Below, one piece after another: positions 45,424 through 55,125 of a stretch of 64,000 nucleotides of DNA. A program made the position numbers and the translations under genes. This stretch comes from Sphingomonas sp. Root720 (GTDB lineage Bacteria; Pseudomonadota; Alphaproteobacteria; Sphingomonadales; Sphingomonadaceae): contig NZ_LMID01000011.1 of the NCBI RefSeq assembly GCF_001428605.1, positions 758,704 through 822,703 of the forward strand. Direction: 5' to 3'. Numbering within the stretch: the stretch's first letter is position 1; every line of letters starts with the position of its first letter. Under the pieces are notes generated by a model. The model was not told the DNA's origin, searched no databases, and worked only from the letters and a program-made list of their open reading frames with translations.

Positions 45424-47688
45424 CTAAAGTTTTAGATTGATTTCAACGCCATATGTACGGGGTGGCGCGACCGATCGCTGGTCGCCGAAATCGACCGCGC
45501 TCTCATAGACCGAATAGCGGGTGTTGAGCAGGTTGCGGCCGAACAGGTTGACCCCCCAGCGATCGTCGGGCGATCGCCAGCCGAGTTGCCCGCTCACCAG
45601 CCAATAGGCATCCTGCCGCAGCCGGTTGTCGGCGTCCCATGCGAAGCCGTCATTATAGGCCAGGGTGCCGTTGGCGTTGAAGGTGCCGGCGTCGGTCTTC
45701 AGACTGTAATTGCCGCCGGCGGTGAAGGTATATTCAGGGGTGCGGGCGACGTCGTTGCCCGAGACGTCGCAGCGAAAGCGGCGGTTGCGGGTCGTCGCCA
45801 GTCGCTCGGTGCACTGCGCGCTGGGATAAGAGGTGTAACGGGCGTGGGTCCAGGCGCCGCCCAGCGAGATCGACCATTCGCGGGTGATCGACAATTGGGC
45901 GTCGAGGTCGATGCCGTAGATCTTGGACTTGGCGGCATTTGACGTCTGGATCGAAGTTCCGTTCGACACCGGCAACTGCAGGTCGTCATACCAGTAATGA
46001 TAGCCGGCGATGGCGAAACGGAAGGCGCGTGACAGCGATCCCTTGGCGCCGACCTCGACCGCGTCGATCGTTTCCGGCTCGAAGGCGGGCGCTGTGCCGC
46101 TGGTGGCGTTGAAGCTGCCGCTTTTGAAGCCACGGCTGTAGGAGGTGTAGAGCAGGATATCCTCGGTGGGCTTGTAGTCGAGCACCACGCGGTAGCTGGG
46201 ATCCTTGAAGGTCGCTTCCTTGGGCACAATGGGCGTCGCGCTGGTCGGCGTCGGCGGGACGAAGGGGCTGCGCGTCACCACGGTGCCATCGGCGGCGGCA
46301 AAGCGGAAGGTTGTACCCGTCAGCCGGCGCTTGTCGATGGTGTAGCGGGCGCCGGCGCGCAGCCGGAGCTTCTCGGTCAGCGCATAGGTCGCCTCTCCGA
46401 ACGCCGAATAGGAATTGGTGCGCACGACGTTGCTCAGCCCGACCCCGCCGCCGAAAGCGGTTCCGAACAACCCGAGGCCGACCGGGTCGCGGAAGCCGTT
46501 GCGGTCCTTCATGTAGAAGCCGCCGAGGATCCAGGTGAAGGGCTTGTCGGGTGCCGACTGAAGCTGGACCTCCTGGGTGAAGGTCTTGAACAATTCGTTG
46601 GTCTGCACATCGGTCGCGGAGGTGACCGACAGGTCGTTGTCGAAGCGCTGACGTGCCTCGCCATGGCGATAGGCGGAAATGCTGACGAGGGTCAGTTCGT
46701 CGGACAATTCGGCATCGACCCGTGCGGAGACGCCCCAGCCCTTGGCCTTGTAGAGCGGATCCACGCCGGTGTTGGTGTCCCAGAAGCCGGCCGGTGTCCG
46801 GGCACCATCGAGATTGACGACGCCGGGCAGGGCGACGCGCGCGTCGCTGCGGTTCATATTTTCCGAATAGTCGCCGGTCAGGACGACACGGATCGGGCCG
46901 GAATTGTCATAGACGAGCTTGCTGCGCACGACGGTATATTCCTCGATGCCAACGTCCCGGCCCGAGGTCAGGTTGGTGCCATAGCCTTTGCCTTGCCGCT
47001 GCGCAGCGACCGCCACGTCCATTGCGATGGCATCCGACAGCCCGGTGCTGGCGTAGATCTTGCCGGCGACGGTTTCGAAATTGCCGTAGCTGAGCGATCC
47101 CTCGACCGTGGGGGTGTGGGTCGGCGTGCGGGTGATGATCTGGATCAGGCCGCCGGTGGCGTTGCGCCCGAACAGGGTGCCCTGCGGCCCCTTCAGCACT
47201 TCGACATGGTCGATATTGTTGAGCGCGCTGAAGCCCATCTTGGCGGCGGCGATGTAAACGCCGTCGACATAGGTCGCGACAGCGGCTTCCTGTCCTGCGG
47301 TGCCGTCGGCCGACCCCACGCCGCGCAGGAAGATGATCTGCCCGCCGGCCTGCTTGGCGACGGCAAGACCCGGGGTCACGTTCGCCAGGTCGATGGTGTT
47401 CTCGACCCGGGCATTGGTCAGGCTTTGCTGCGAGAAGGCCGAGACGGCGATCGGCACGTCGCTGAGCCGCTCGGAGCGGCGGGTGGCGGTAACGATGATG
47501 TCGTTGACGGCGGCGGTGTCGGTTGTGGCGGCTTCTGCGGGCGCCGGGGATGGTATCGCGGTGGTCTGCGCCGCGAGCGGTGCCAGCGGCGCGGCCAGCA
47601 AGGCGATGGTGGCTGCGGTCGCCCGGAGCCGGACGGGCAGCGCCATGCAGATCGGGCGCGACGGTGCGAAGTCATGAATGACGGTCAT
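45424..47688 (-). CDS. TonB-dependent receptor (paralogue of 61231-63420)
   Basis: This is a 754-residue protein from ATG 47688, with GGGGAGGATG upstream. The signal region ends near LAAQ. NDIIVTATRRSERLSDVPIAV box and plug (VEVLKGPQGTLFGRNATGGL) and a barrel ending in APPRTYGVEINLKL follow. Plug and C-terminus resemble the receptor at 61231 (APPRTYGVELSVKF). It lies 151 bases downstream of a D-aminoacylase gene on the same strand, so it may transport N-acyl-D-amino compounds or a related amide. Confidence 0.93.
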   Translation of the reverse strand: MTVIHDFAPSRPICMALPVRLRATAATIALLAAPLAPLAAQTTAIPSPAPAEAATTDTAAVNDIIVTATRRSERLSDVPIAVSAFSQQSLTNARVENTIDLANVTPGLAVAKQAGGQIIFLRGVGSADGTAGQEAAVATYVDGVYIAAAKMGFSALNNIDHVEVLKGPQGTLFGRNATGGLIQIITRTPTHTPTVEGSLSYGNFETVAGKIYASTGLSDAIAMDVAVAAQRQGKGYGTNLTSGRDVGIEEYTVVRSKLVYDNSGPIRVVLTGDYSENMNRSDARVALPGVVNLDGARTPAGFWDTNTGVDPLYKAKGWGVSARVDAELSDELTLVSISAYRHGEARQRFDNDLSVTSATDVQTNELFKTFTQEVQLQSAPDKPFTWILGGFYMKDRNGFRDPVGLGLFGTAFGGGVGLSNVVRTNSYSAFGEATYALTEKLRLRAGARYTIDKRRLTGTTFRFAAADGTVVTRSPFVPPTPTSATPIVPKEATFKDPSYRVVLDYKPTEDILLYTSYSRGFKSGSFNATSGTAPAFEPETIDAVEVGAKGSLSRAFRFAIAGYHYWYDDLQLPVSNGTSIQTSNAAKSKIYGIDLDAQLSITREWSISLGGAWTHARYTSYPSAQCTERLATTRNRRFRCDVSGNDVARTPEYTFTAGGNYSLKTDAGTFNANGTLAYNDGFAWDADNRLRQDAYWLVSGQLGWRSPDDRWGVNLFGRNLLNTRYSVYESAVDFGDQRSVAPPRTYGVEINLKL

Positions 47689-47839
47689 TGGCATCCTCCC
47701 CATTCACCGGCCCTTCGGCCGGCGGGAGATCGGCGACCCGCCACGTGCGGTTCGCGTCTCCCAGTCTCTCCGGGCCGCGCCGCACGATTCTCTCGTGTCG
47801 GCTACGTCCCTGGATATCGTTCGATCAGCGTTTCATCGG

Positions 47840-49609
47840 TCAGGCCTCGATCGCCTCGCCGACGGTCATCGCCGCCCGCGCTTCGGGCGCTGCCCGGCGG
47901 CCGCGGATGAGCTCGCCGGGCAGGGCGCCGCTATGCTCGCCGTGGCGATAGACGATCCGGCCGTTGACGATGGTGGCGACATAGCCGGTCGCCTCCTGCG
48001 TCAGCCGTCGCCCGCCGGCCGGCAGGTCGAAGCTGATGCGGGGGCCGTGCAGGACCATCGCATCATGATCGATGATGTTGATGTCCGCTTTGTAGCCGGG
48101 CAGCAGCACGCCGCGATCGTGCAGGCCGACCATCGCGGCGGTGTCGTGCGACAGCGCCTTGATCACCTGCGGCAGCGGCAGCCGCTCGCCTTGCGTACGG
48201 TCGCGGACCCAATGGGTCAGCATGAAGGTGGGATAGCTCGCGTCGCAGATCGCCCCGCAATGCGCGCCGGCATCGCCGAGGCCGAGGACGGTGTGCTGGT
48301 GCCGCATCATTGCCAGCACGGGTTCGAGATTACCGTCGGCATAGTTGGATGACGGCAGATAGAGCGTGTCGGTGCCGTCGCCGGCGGTCAGCACGTCGAA
48401 GGCGAATGCGGCTGGGGACAGGGAGAGACGCGCGGCTTCGGCCGCGACCGAGCTGTCGGCCGAGGGTTCATAGTCGGGGCGCGCACCCATCACGAACATC
48501 CGGTCGAACTGCCGAACCGACGCCAGCAGCGGCACCGGTGGGGGCAGGGGCTCCTCCTCGATGATCCGCTGCCGCCGGGCTGGTTCGCGCATCGCGGCGA
48601 GCCGATCGGGAAGCGGGAGATGCGCGATCTCGCGATAGGCGGGGGAGAGGATGAAGGGGTGCATCGACAGTTCGAGCCCGAACAGCATGCCGACACCGCG
48701 TGGTGTGACCTGTCCCTTGACCGAGGCGCCGTCGCGATTGGCGGCATCCATTAGCGCGAGGACCTCCCGCCAGGCATCGGGAGTGTCGTGGAACTGAACG
48801 GTGGGCACCATCAGCGTCTGGCCGGTCTCCCCGGCGACGCGCCGCAGCAGGCTGAACTCGCCCGCGACGTTGCGGCCCTCGTCATAGTCGGTGGCGATCT
48901 CGATGATGCCGCCGCCGGCTTCCTTCATCGCCGTGGCGATGGTCTTCAACTCGCGTTCGCCGGCGGCGAGGGTCGGGGCCTTCTCGCCATCGCTGCTGCG
49001 GTGGAAGATGGTGCGTGACGATCCGAAGCCGAGGGCGCCAGCCGCCATCGCCTCGCGAGTCAGCGCGGCCATGCGGTCGAGATCGTCCTGGGTCGCGGCG
49101 CCCGTCGCCGCCCGCTCGCCCATCACATAGACGCGCAGCGCCGAATGCGGCAGCAGGCTGGCGATGTTGATGTCGTGCGACCGGCGTTCGACCGCGTCGA
49201 GATATTCGGGGTAGGTCTCCCATTCCCAGGTCAACCCCTCGGTCATAACGATCTCGGGAATGTCCTCGATCCCCTCCATCAGGCAAACGAGCCGGTCGCG
49301 GTCCTCGGCGCGGCAGGGGGCGAAGCCGACCCCGCAATTGCCCATCAGCGCGGTGGTGACGCCGTGGTAGCAGGACGGGATCAGCCGATCCTCCCAGATC
49401 ACCTGGCCGTCATAATGGGTGTGGATGTCGACGAAGCCCGGGGTGACGAGCTTGCCGCGCGCGTCGATCGCCTGCTCGGCGGCCCAGCCATCGAGTGTAC
49501 CGATCGCAACGATACGGTCGCTGCGGACCGCGACGTCGGCGACATAGGGTTCACCGCCGTGACCGTCGACGATCGTGCCTTGGCGGATGATCAGGTCGGC
49601 CTGTGCCAT
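47840..49609 (-). CDS. N-acyl-D-amino-acid deacylase (D-aminoacylase)-like amidohydrolase
   Basis: This is a 589-residue protein from ATG 49609. The zinc motif [11 protein letters not shown] lies near residue 70, followed by [18 protein letters not shown], typical of D-aminoacylases. [20 protein letters not shown] carries the later metal Asp, and [19 protein letters not shown]-like DRGVLLPG the end of the barrel. D-aminoacylases are usually 480-560, so this is slightly long. It is 31 bases after an ACMSD-like gene. A paralogue lies divergently at 50976. The substrate is an amide, not otherwise readable. Confidence 0.9.
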   Translation of the reverse strand: MAQADLIIRQGTIVDGHGGEPYVADVAVRSDRIVAIGTLDGWAAEQAIDARGKLVTPGFVDIHTHYDGQVIWEDRLIPSCYHGVTTALMGNCGVGFAPCRAEDRDRLVCLMEGIEDIPEIVMTEGLTWEWETYPEYLDAVERRSHDINIASLLPHSALRVYVMGERAATGAATQDDLDRMAALTREAMAAGALGFGSSRTIFHRSSDGEKAPTLAAGERELKTIATAMKEAGGGIIEIATDYDEGRNVAGEFSLLRRVAGETGQTLMVPTVQFHDTPDAWREVLALMDAANRDGASVKGQVTPRGVGMLFGLELSMHPFILSPAYREIAHLPLPDRLAAMREPARRQRIIEEEPLPPPVPLLASVRQFDRMFVMGARPDYEPSADSSVAAEAARLSLSPAAFAFDVLTAGDGTDTLYLPSSNYADGNLEPVLAMMRHQHTVLGLGDAGAHCGAICDASYPTFMLTHWVRDRTQGERLPLPQVIKALSHDTAAMVGLHDRGVLLPGYKADINIIDHDAMVLHGPRISFDLPAGGRRLTQEATGYVATIVNGRIVYRHGEHSGALPGELIRGRRAAPEARAAMTVGEAIEA

Positions 49610-49640
49610 GCTGGGGTCTGCCCGTTCCACGTCCGAAAGG

Positions 49641-50759
49641 TCAGGCCGCGCGCTTCTGGTCGAGCGCGGTCAGATCGATGCCGAACAGTTCGGCGGCGTT
49701 GCCCGACAGGATCGCCTGCTTCTGCTCGGGCGTGACGAAGCGGGTATGCTCCGCGAGCAGCGACTGGCTGGTTGGCCAGGTCGAGTCCGAGTGGGGAAAG
49801 TCGTTCGCCCAGAGCAGGCGGCGCCAGTTGACGAGGTCGGCGTTGCGGAACGCCAGCGGATCGTCCTGGAAGGTGAAGTAGAGATTCTGGAACAGATAAT
49901 GCGACGGCATCTGCTTCAGGTCGCCAGTCGGCAGGTGATGCCGATGCTCGGTATAGGCGCGGTCGATCTTGTGCGCATAATGCGCGATCCAGCCGCCGTC
50001 GCCTTCGACGCAGACGACCTTCAGGTCGGGATGACGCTCGAACACGCCGCCGAAGATCAGCATCCCCAATATGTCCTGCACGCCGCGGACATGGTTCATG
50101 AAGGTGTTGATCTTAGATCCGCGCACCGGCGGGGTGAAGCCGCCCGCGGCGATGATGTGGAAGGCGACCGGCAGGCCGCTGTCGACCGCCGCCGCCCAGA
50201 AGTCGTCATAGACCGGGGAATCGTAATCCTCGACCCCGGGGACGCCCGGCATCATGATGCCGCGCAGCCCCTGCGCCTTGATCCCCGCGAGATCCTCGAT
50301 GCCCGCTTGGGGGGTCTTCATCGCGGTCTGGCCCATGCCGAGCAAGCGCGAGCGATCGAAGTCGCAATAATCGCTGAGCCAGCGATTATAGGCCTTGAAG
50401 CAGGCGTCCTTGTAATCGAGATCGGGATGGTTGCACAGGATCATTCCCACCGTCGGGTAGATGACCTCGGCCGAGACCCCGTCGCGATCCTGGTCGGCGA
50501 GGCGGTGCGACGAATCCCAGCCACCCCGATGCAGGTCGAGATAGCGGCGCATCGCCTTCTTGCGCTCGGCCGGCGCGATGCCGGCCGCGGCGGCGCCACC
50601 GATCGCGATCGTCCCCATGCCCTTGATGGCAAAGGCGACGCTATCGTTCTCCTCGACCACGAAGGGGGCGTCATCCTTGTACCGCGCGTCGATGTAGCGG
50701 GCGTAGGTGTCGGTCGTTTCCGTAATGTGAGAATCGGCCGAAATGATCGGATAGCTCAC
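49641..50759 (-). CDS. ACMSD-like amidohydrolase (amidohydrolase_2)
   Basis: This is a 372-residue protein from GTG 50759, with AGGAGAG 5 bases upstream. ADSHITE near the N-terminus gives the Asp-x-His metal motif of the family, VAFHIIAAGG and VCVEGDGGWIAHY the later His/Glu/Trp region, and WANDFPHSDSTWP the C-terminal Asp-x-x-His. Members decarboxylate or hydrolyse cyclic metabolites with Zn. It is diverged from the second D-aminoacylase across a TTGTCA palindrome, which should control it. Confidence 0.88.
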   Translation of the reverse strand: MSYPIISADSHITETTDTYARYIDARYKDDAPFVVEENDSVAFAIKGMGTIAIGGAAAAGIAPAERKKAMRRYLDLHRGGWDSSHRLADQDRDGVSAEVIYPTVGMILCNHPDLDYKDACFKAYNRWLSDYCDFDRSRLLGMGQTAMKTPQAGIEDLAGIKAQGLRGIMMPGVPGVEDYDSPVYDDFWAAAVDSGLPVAFHIIAAGGFTPPVRGSKINTFMNHVRGVQDILGMLIFGGVFERHPDLKVVCVEGDGGWIAHYAHKIDRAYTEHRHHLPTGDLKQMPSHYLFQNLYFTFQDDPLAFRNADLVNWRRLLWANDFPHSDSTWPTSQSLLAEHTRFVTPEQKQAILSGNAAELFGIDLTALDQKRAA

Positions 50760-50818
50760 AATCTCTCTCCTGCCAGGAAGACCGTCTGGTCCTCTCCGTA
50801 CCGTCGATGCGGCATTAA

Positions 50819-50836
50819 AATTGTCAGGTGACAAAT
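50819..50836. promoter_or_regulatory. TTGTCA palindromic operator between divergent amidohydrolase genes
   Basis: TTGTCA-GG-TGACAA is a perfect 14-bp palindrome (50821-50834), flanked by AA and AT. A second half-site TTGTCAATT follows at 50854. The same TTGTCA-N2-TGACAA core occurs at 55036-55057 beside a TetR gene. Confidence 0.7.
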
Positions 50837-50975
50837 TGCATTCATTTTGGCAGTTGTCAATTATCGAAGCGTGACGATGCCGCCGGGCATGCGACGTGGC
50901 GATAACGGACGACCTGCAAACCCGTTGACCCTGCGGGTGAAAAAGGCGGGCGCCGGGGAACAGCGAGAGGTTGCT

Positions 50976-52727
50976 ATGGCCGATTATGACGTGGTTATCC
51001 GCAATGGCCTGCTGGTCGACGGAACGGGGGCGGGACCGCTGCGCGGCGACCTAGCCGTGCGCGATGGCCGCATTGCGCGAATCGGGTCGATCGAAGAGCA
51101 GGGGCTATGGGAAATGGATGCCGAGGGCTGTATCGTAACCCCCGGATTCATTGACGTTCATACACATTATGATGGGCAGGCGATCTGGGCCGAACGGATG
51201 GTCCCGTCGTCGGCGCATGGGGTGACGACGGCGGTTATGGGCAATTGCGGGGTCGGATTCGCTCCCTGCCGAGCCGAAGACCGGGCGATGCTGATCGCCG
51301 CGATGGAGGGGGTGGAGGATATCCCCGAGATCGTCATGACCGAAGGACTCGCCTGGGAGTGGGAGACCTTCCCCGAATATCTGCAGGCGGTGGCGGGGCG
51401 GCGGCACGATATCGACCTGTGCAGCTATATCCCGCATTCGGCCCTGCGTGTGTATGCAATGGGTGAGCGCGGCGCGCTACGCGAGCCGTCGACGGCCGAG
51501 GACCGCGCGCGCATGGCCGCGCTGGTGCGTGAGGCTGTCCGGGCCGGTGCCTTCGGGTTCGCGACGTCGAACTTCGCCTTCCACCGCCGGATCGACGGTG
51601 AGCTGATCCCCTCCTTCGACGCGGCGGAGGCCGAGTTGCTCGACATCGCGCGCGCCGTCGCCGACGCCGATGGCGGCATCTTCCAGATGGTGCTCCACCT
51701 CGACCAGGCTGACGCCGCCGACACGAAGCGATCGATCCAGATGCTCGGCCGCATCTCGCGCCAGGCCGGGCTAGTCGTTACCTTCACCCTGGCACAGGAC
51801 AATGCACACCCCGACCGCTGGCGCGCGATATTGGGCTGGATCGGCGAGGAGGTCGCCGCGGGCGCGGACCTGCGGCCGCAGATTTTCCCCCGGCCGGTCG
51901 GCATCATCATGGGCCATGAACTATCGCTCAATCCTTTCAGCGACTGCCCGACCTACAAGGCGTTGCCCGCGACGATCGACGCCCGGCTGGCGCGGCTGCG
52001 CGATCCAGCGGTGCGGGCGCAGCTTCTGGACGAGATGCCCGATGCGCCGGTGCTGCCGATCCACCAGTTGTCGCGCAGCTACGACCGGATGTTCCCGATG
52101 GCCGACCCGCCCAGTTACGAGCCGCCGCTCGACAGCAGCGTGACGGCGCAGGCGGCGGCGCGCGGCGTCAGCCCCGAGGAGGTCGCCTATGATCTGATGC
52201 TGGCCGACGGGGGGCGGGGGCTGCTGTTCATCGCTGCGGCCAATTATGCCGATGGGGACCTGCGGCCGGTGCTAGAGATGATGCGCGATCCCCATGTCGT
52301 GCTCGGCCTGGGCGACGGGGGCGCGCATTACGGCCTGATCTGCGATTCGAGCTATCCGACCTTCGTTCTCACCTATCTGGCACGCGACCGCCCGGGCGAC
52401 CGGGTCGACCTGGCCCAGGCGGTACGGGCGCTGACCGACGTGCCCGCGCGGTTGATGGGGCTGGCCGATCGCGGGCGGCTGGCGCCGGGGCTGAAGGCCG
52501 ATATCAACGTGATCGACCATGAAGGGCTGACGCTCGACCTGCCCCGGGTGAAGTTCGATCTCCCCGCCAGCGGCCGGCGGCTCGATCAGGCGGCGAGCGG
52601 CTTCCGCTGCACCCTGGTCGGCGGCCGGCCGATCCTGATCGACGACGAACCCACCGGCTTGCTGCCCGGCCAACTCGTTCGATCGGGCGCGGTGCGGCGA
52701 AGCGCCGGGGCGGGAGTTGGGAGCTGA
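50976..52727 (+). CDS. N-acyl-D-amino-acid deacylase-like amidohydrolase (paralogue)
   Basis: This is a 583-residue protein. ATG 50976 was chosen because GAGAGG lies just upstream and homology begins at DYDVVIRNGLLVDGTG. The FIDVHTHYDGQ zinc motif, [18 protein letters not shown], and GLGDGGAHYGLICDSSYPTF match the gene at 47840 throughout, with long stretches nearly identical ([20 protein letters not shown]). It is followed after 5 bases by an MFS gene. Transcription is probably repressed from the TTGTCA operator. Confidence 0.92.
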   Translation: MADYDVVIRNGLLVDGTGAGPLRGDLAVRDGRIARIGSIEEQGLWEMDAEGCIVTPGFIDVHTHYDGQAIWAERMVPSSAHGVTTAVMGNCGVGFAPCRAEDRAMLIAAMEGVEDIPEIVMTEGLAWEWETFPEYLQAVAGRRHDIDLCSYIPHSALRVYAMGERGALREPSTAEDRARMAALVREAVRAGAFGFATSNFAFHRRIDGELIPSFDAAEAELLDIARAVADADGGIFQMVLHLDQADAADTKRSIQMLGRISRQAGLVVTFTLAQDNAHPDRWRAILGWIGEEVAAGADLRPQIFPRPVGIIMGHELSLNPFSDCPTYKALPATIDARLARLRDPAVRAQLLDEMPDAPVLPIHQLSRSYDRMFPMADPPSYEPPLDSSVTAQAAARGVSPEEVAYDLMLADGGRGLLFIAAANYADGDLRPVLEMMRDPHVVLGLGDGGAHYGLICDSSYPTFVLTYLARDRPGDRVDLAQAVRALTDVPARLMGLADRGRLAPGLKADINVIDHEGLTLDLPRVKFDLPASGRRLDQAASGFRCTLVGGRPILIDDEPTGLLPGQLVRSGAVRRSAGAGVGS

Positions 52728-52732
52728 GCGCC

Positions 52733-53962
52733 GTGCAGGCGACGCCGGGCGATGGCGAATGGCGGGCCGGCTGGCGGCCGTTGCTGGCGAGTACGGTCGG
52801 CTTCGGCAGCGGCCTCGGTCTCGTCACCTATCTCTCCAGCCTGTTCATCCTGCCGGTGCAGCGCGAGAGCGGCTGGTCGACCAGCGCGGTCACCATCTCG
52901 CCGATCATCAGCCTGCTGGTCGGGCTTTGCTCGCCGTTCGCCGGCATGCTGGTCGATCGCTGGGGCAGCCGGCGGATAAGCCTGATCGGGCTGGCGCTGC
53001 TCGGCGCGACCCTGTGCCTGCTCGCGATGGCCCCGCTTCGGCCAATGACGCTCTATGGCGCTGCGGCGGCGATCGGCCTCGTCGGCGCGCTGTCGAGCAC
53101 GACGCCATTCCTGCGCTGCGTGGCCGGCTGGTTCCCTAGGCGGACCGGCTTCGCGCTGGGCCTCGCGATGAACGGGGTGCCGGTGATGGCCTTCGTCGTG
53201 ACGCCGCTGGTGAGCTGGATCATCTATGCGCATGGCTGGCGGAGCGGCTATCTGGCGCTGGCGGGGGTGAGCCTGCTGGTCGGCTGGCCGCTGGTCTATG
53301 CATTGCTGGCCGACCGCGCCGGATCGGCGCCAGCGGCGCGGCGCGGCGGCGACGCGTCCTTGCGTCCGGCGCTCCGGCAGCCGGCCTTCTGGCTGGTCAC
53401 GCTGGCGATCGGGCTCGCCTCGATCCCGCTGGGCGGCTTCCTCGCGAGCCTACAGCCGATGCTCGCCAGCAACGGCATCCCGATCCGCGACGCGACGATC
53501 CTGGGCATGGTCTATGCGCTGTCGATCATGCTCGGCCGGCTGCTCGGCGGCTATTGCATGGATCGCTTCTGGGATGGCGGGGTGGCGCTGGGCCTGATGC
53601 TGCTGTCGGGGGCGGGCGCGCTGATGCTGGCGGGCGGGGTGATGCCGATGCCGCTGTTGGTGGCGGCCGTGCTGCTGGTCGGCATGGGGCAGGGGGCGGA
53701 GGCCGACATGATCGGCTATTTCGCGCTGCGCCTGTTCGGCCTCGGCGCCTACAGCACGATCGTCGGCCTGTGGACGATGGTGGCGTCGCTGACCATCGCG
53801 CTGGGCGGCATCAGCTTCGCCGGGATCTACGATCATGCCGGCAGCTATGCCGGTGCGTGTTTGCTGGGCGCGGGCTGCTTCCTGCTGTCGGGGCTGCTAC
53901 TGTTCGGCACCCGGCTGACCTATCGCCAGGATTGCCGCGCTTCGGTGCCGGCCGCGGCCTAA
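52733..53962 (+). CDS. MFS transporter (OFA/monocarboxylate-like)
   Basis: This is a 409-residue, 12-segment protein from GTG 52733, 5 bases after the D-aminoacylase gene. The segments STVGFGSGLGLVTYLSSLFILPVQRESGW and MLVDRWGSRRISLIG (MFS motif A) and MNGVPVMAFVVTPL resemble oxalate/formate-antiporter-like carriers. It probably imports the amidohydrolase substrate or exports a product. Its stop overlaps the convergent dehydrogenase stop. Confidence 0.9.
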   Translation: MQATPGDGEWRAGWRPLLASTVGFGSGLGLVTYLSSLFILPVQRESGWSTSAVTISPIISLLVGLCSPFAGMLVDRWGSRRISLIGLALLGATLCLLAMAPLRPMTLYGAAAAIGLVGALSSTTPFLRCVAGWFPRRTGFALGLAMNGVPVMAFVVTPLVSWIIYAHGWRSGYLALAGVSLLVGWPLVYALLADRAGSAPAARRGGDASLRPALRQPAFWLVTLAIGLASIPLGGFLASLQPMLASNGIPIRDATILGMVYALSIMLGRLLGGYCMDRFWDGGVALGLMLLSGAGALMLAGGVMPMPLLVAAVLLVGMGQGAEADMIGYFALRLFGLGAYSTIVGLWTMVASLTIALGGISFAGIYDHAGSYAGACLLGAGCFLLSGLLLFGTRLTYRQDCRASVPAAA

Positions 53963-54948
53963 TCCCGCGCGCCGACGAGATTGAGCGGGGTCCCATCGAC
54001 GAGGAAACGGCGGATATTGTCTAGGGCGAAGCGGTCGGCGCGGTTGCCGAGCCCGTCGCCATAGGCCGAGGCATGCGCCGTCATCCAGACGCGCGGATGC
54101 GACCAGAGCGGATCGTCGGCGGGAAGCGGCTCCAGCGGTGCGACGTCGAGGATGGCGTGGGCCGGGCGCCCGGCGTCGAGCGCCGCGATGAGCGCATAAT
54201 GGTCGACCAGGCCGCCGCGACCGACATTGATCAGCACCGCATCAGGCTTCGTCGCCGCCAGCGCCGCCGCGTCGATCATGTGCCGGGTCGCATCGGACAG
54301 CGGCAGCGCCAGCACCACCACGTCCGCTCCGGCCAGTTCGTCGCTCAGCCTTTCGGGATGGGCGATGCGGTCGGCGGCGGGATCGGGGGACGGATCGCGC
54401 CGCATGCCGACGATCTCCGCCCCGAACGCCTTCGCGCGGATCGCGATGTCGCGGCCGATCGTGCCGAAGCCGACGATCAGCCAACGGGTTCCGTGGATTT
54501 CGCGGAAAGGGAGGGCGCGCCAGTCGCGCGCGGCCTGCAGCGCATGGCGCTCGGGCTCGCGCTGGAACAGCGACAGCAACCGGGCCATCACGAACTCGGC
54601 GATCCCCAGCGACTGGACGGTCGTCCGGCTCACCGCCACGCCGCGATCGGCCAGTTCACGCAGAAAGGGGGCATCGAACCCCGAACTGGCGCTCTGCACC
54701 CAGCGCAGATTGGGCGCGCGGCGAATGGCATCGTGGAAGATGGGGGCGGCGTCGGACAGCCAGGCCCGCGAATCGAGCAGGGCGCCCTCGACCAGCGACA
54801 GCAGATCGGTGGCGGTCGCCGTGTCGCAGGAGAGGCGCCCGTCGGCATGGGCCACGACGATGTGCGCCGGCAGCGCCGCGAGCGCGGACGCCATCGCGGT
54901 CCAGCTCGCCTCGAAGACCAGAAGGCCGGCCGTTCGATCGGTCGTCAC
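53959..54948 (-). CDS. D-2-hydroxyacid dehydrogenase (NAD-binding)
   Basis: This is a 329-residue protein from GTG 54948, preceded by GAGGAGCG; the frame upstream is not protein-like. IVGFGTIGRDIAIRAKAFG is the NAD Rossmann motif. The catalytic Arg is in VLINVGRGGLVD, and a His is in MTAHASAYGD, as in hydroxyacid dehydrogenases (330 is standard). Converts a 2-hydroxy acid and 2-oxo acid. It is diverged from a TetR gene across a 22-bp palindrome. Confidence 0.88.
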   Translation of the reverse strand: MTTDRTAGLLVFEASWTAMASALAALPAHIVVAHADGRLSCDTATATDLLSLVEGALLDSRAWLSDAAPIFHDAIRRAPNLRWVQSASSGFDAPFLRELADRGVAVSRTTVQSLGIAEFVMARLLSLFQREPERHALQAARDWRALPFREIHGTRWLIVGFGTIGRDIAIRAKAFGAEIVGMRRDPSPDPAADRIAHPERLSDELAGADVVVLALPLSDATRHMIDAAALAATKPDAVLINVGRGGLVDHYALIAALDAGRPAHAILDVAPLEPLPADDPLWSHPRVWMTAHASAYGDGLGNRADRFALDNIRRFLVDGTPLNLVGARD

Positions 54949-55035
54949 GTCATATCGCTCCTCGGGATGGGGGACGATCCGTGGGGCGGTCGGCGCGCCG
55001 CCCGGGCTGCGATCGTTGATAGCTGTCGTGCCACG

Positions 55036-55057
55036 ATAATTGTCAGATGACAATTAT
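55036..55057. promoter_or_regulatory. Perfect 22-bp palindromic operator, dehydrogenase/tetR divergent region
   Basis: Arms ATAATTGTCA and TGACAATTAT, separated by GA, are perfect inverted repeats. It is 69 bases before the TetR ATG and 88 before the dehydrogenase GTG, as expected for an autoregulated repressor. Confidence 0.78.
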
Positions 55058-55125
55058 TCTATTGCCTTATGGTCGATCTGTGCGAATGGCGTGGATGTGC
55101 AGGCGATCGGGAGCGAAGAAAGCAC

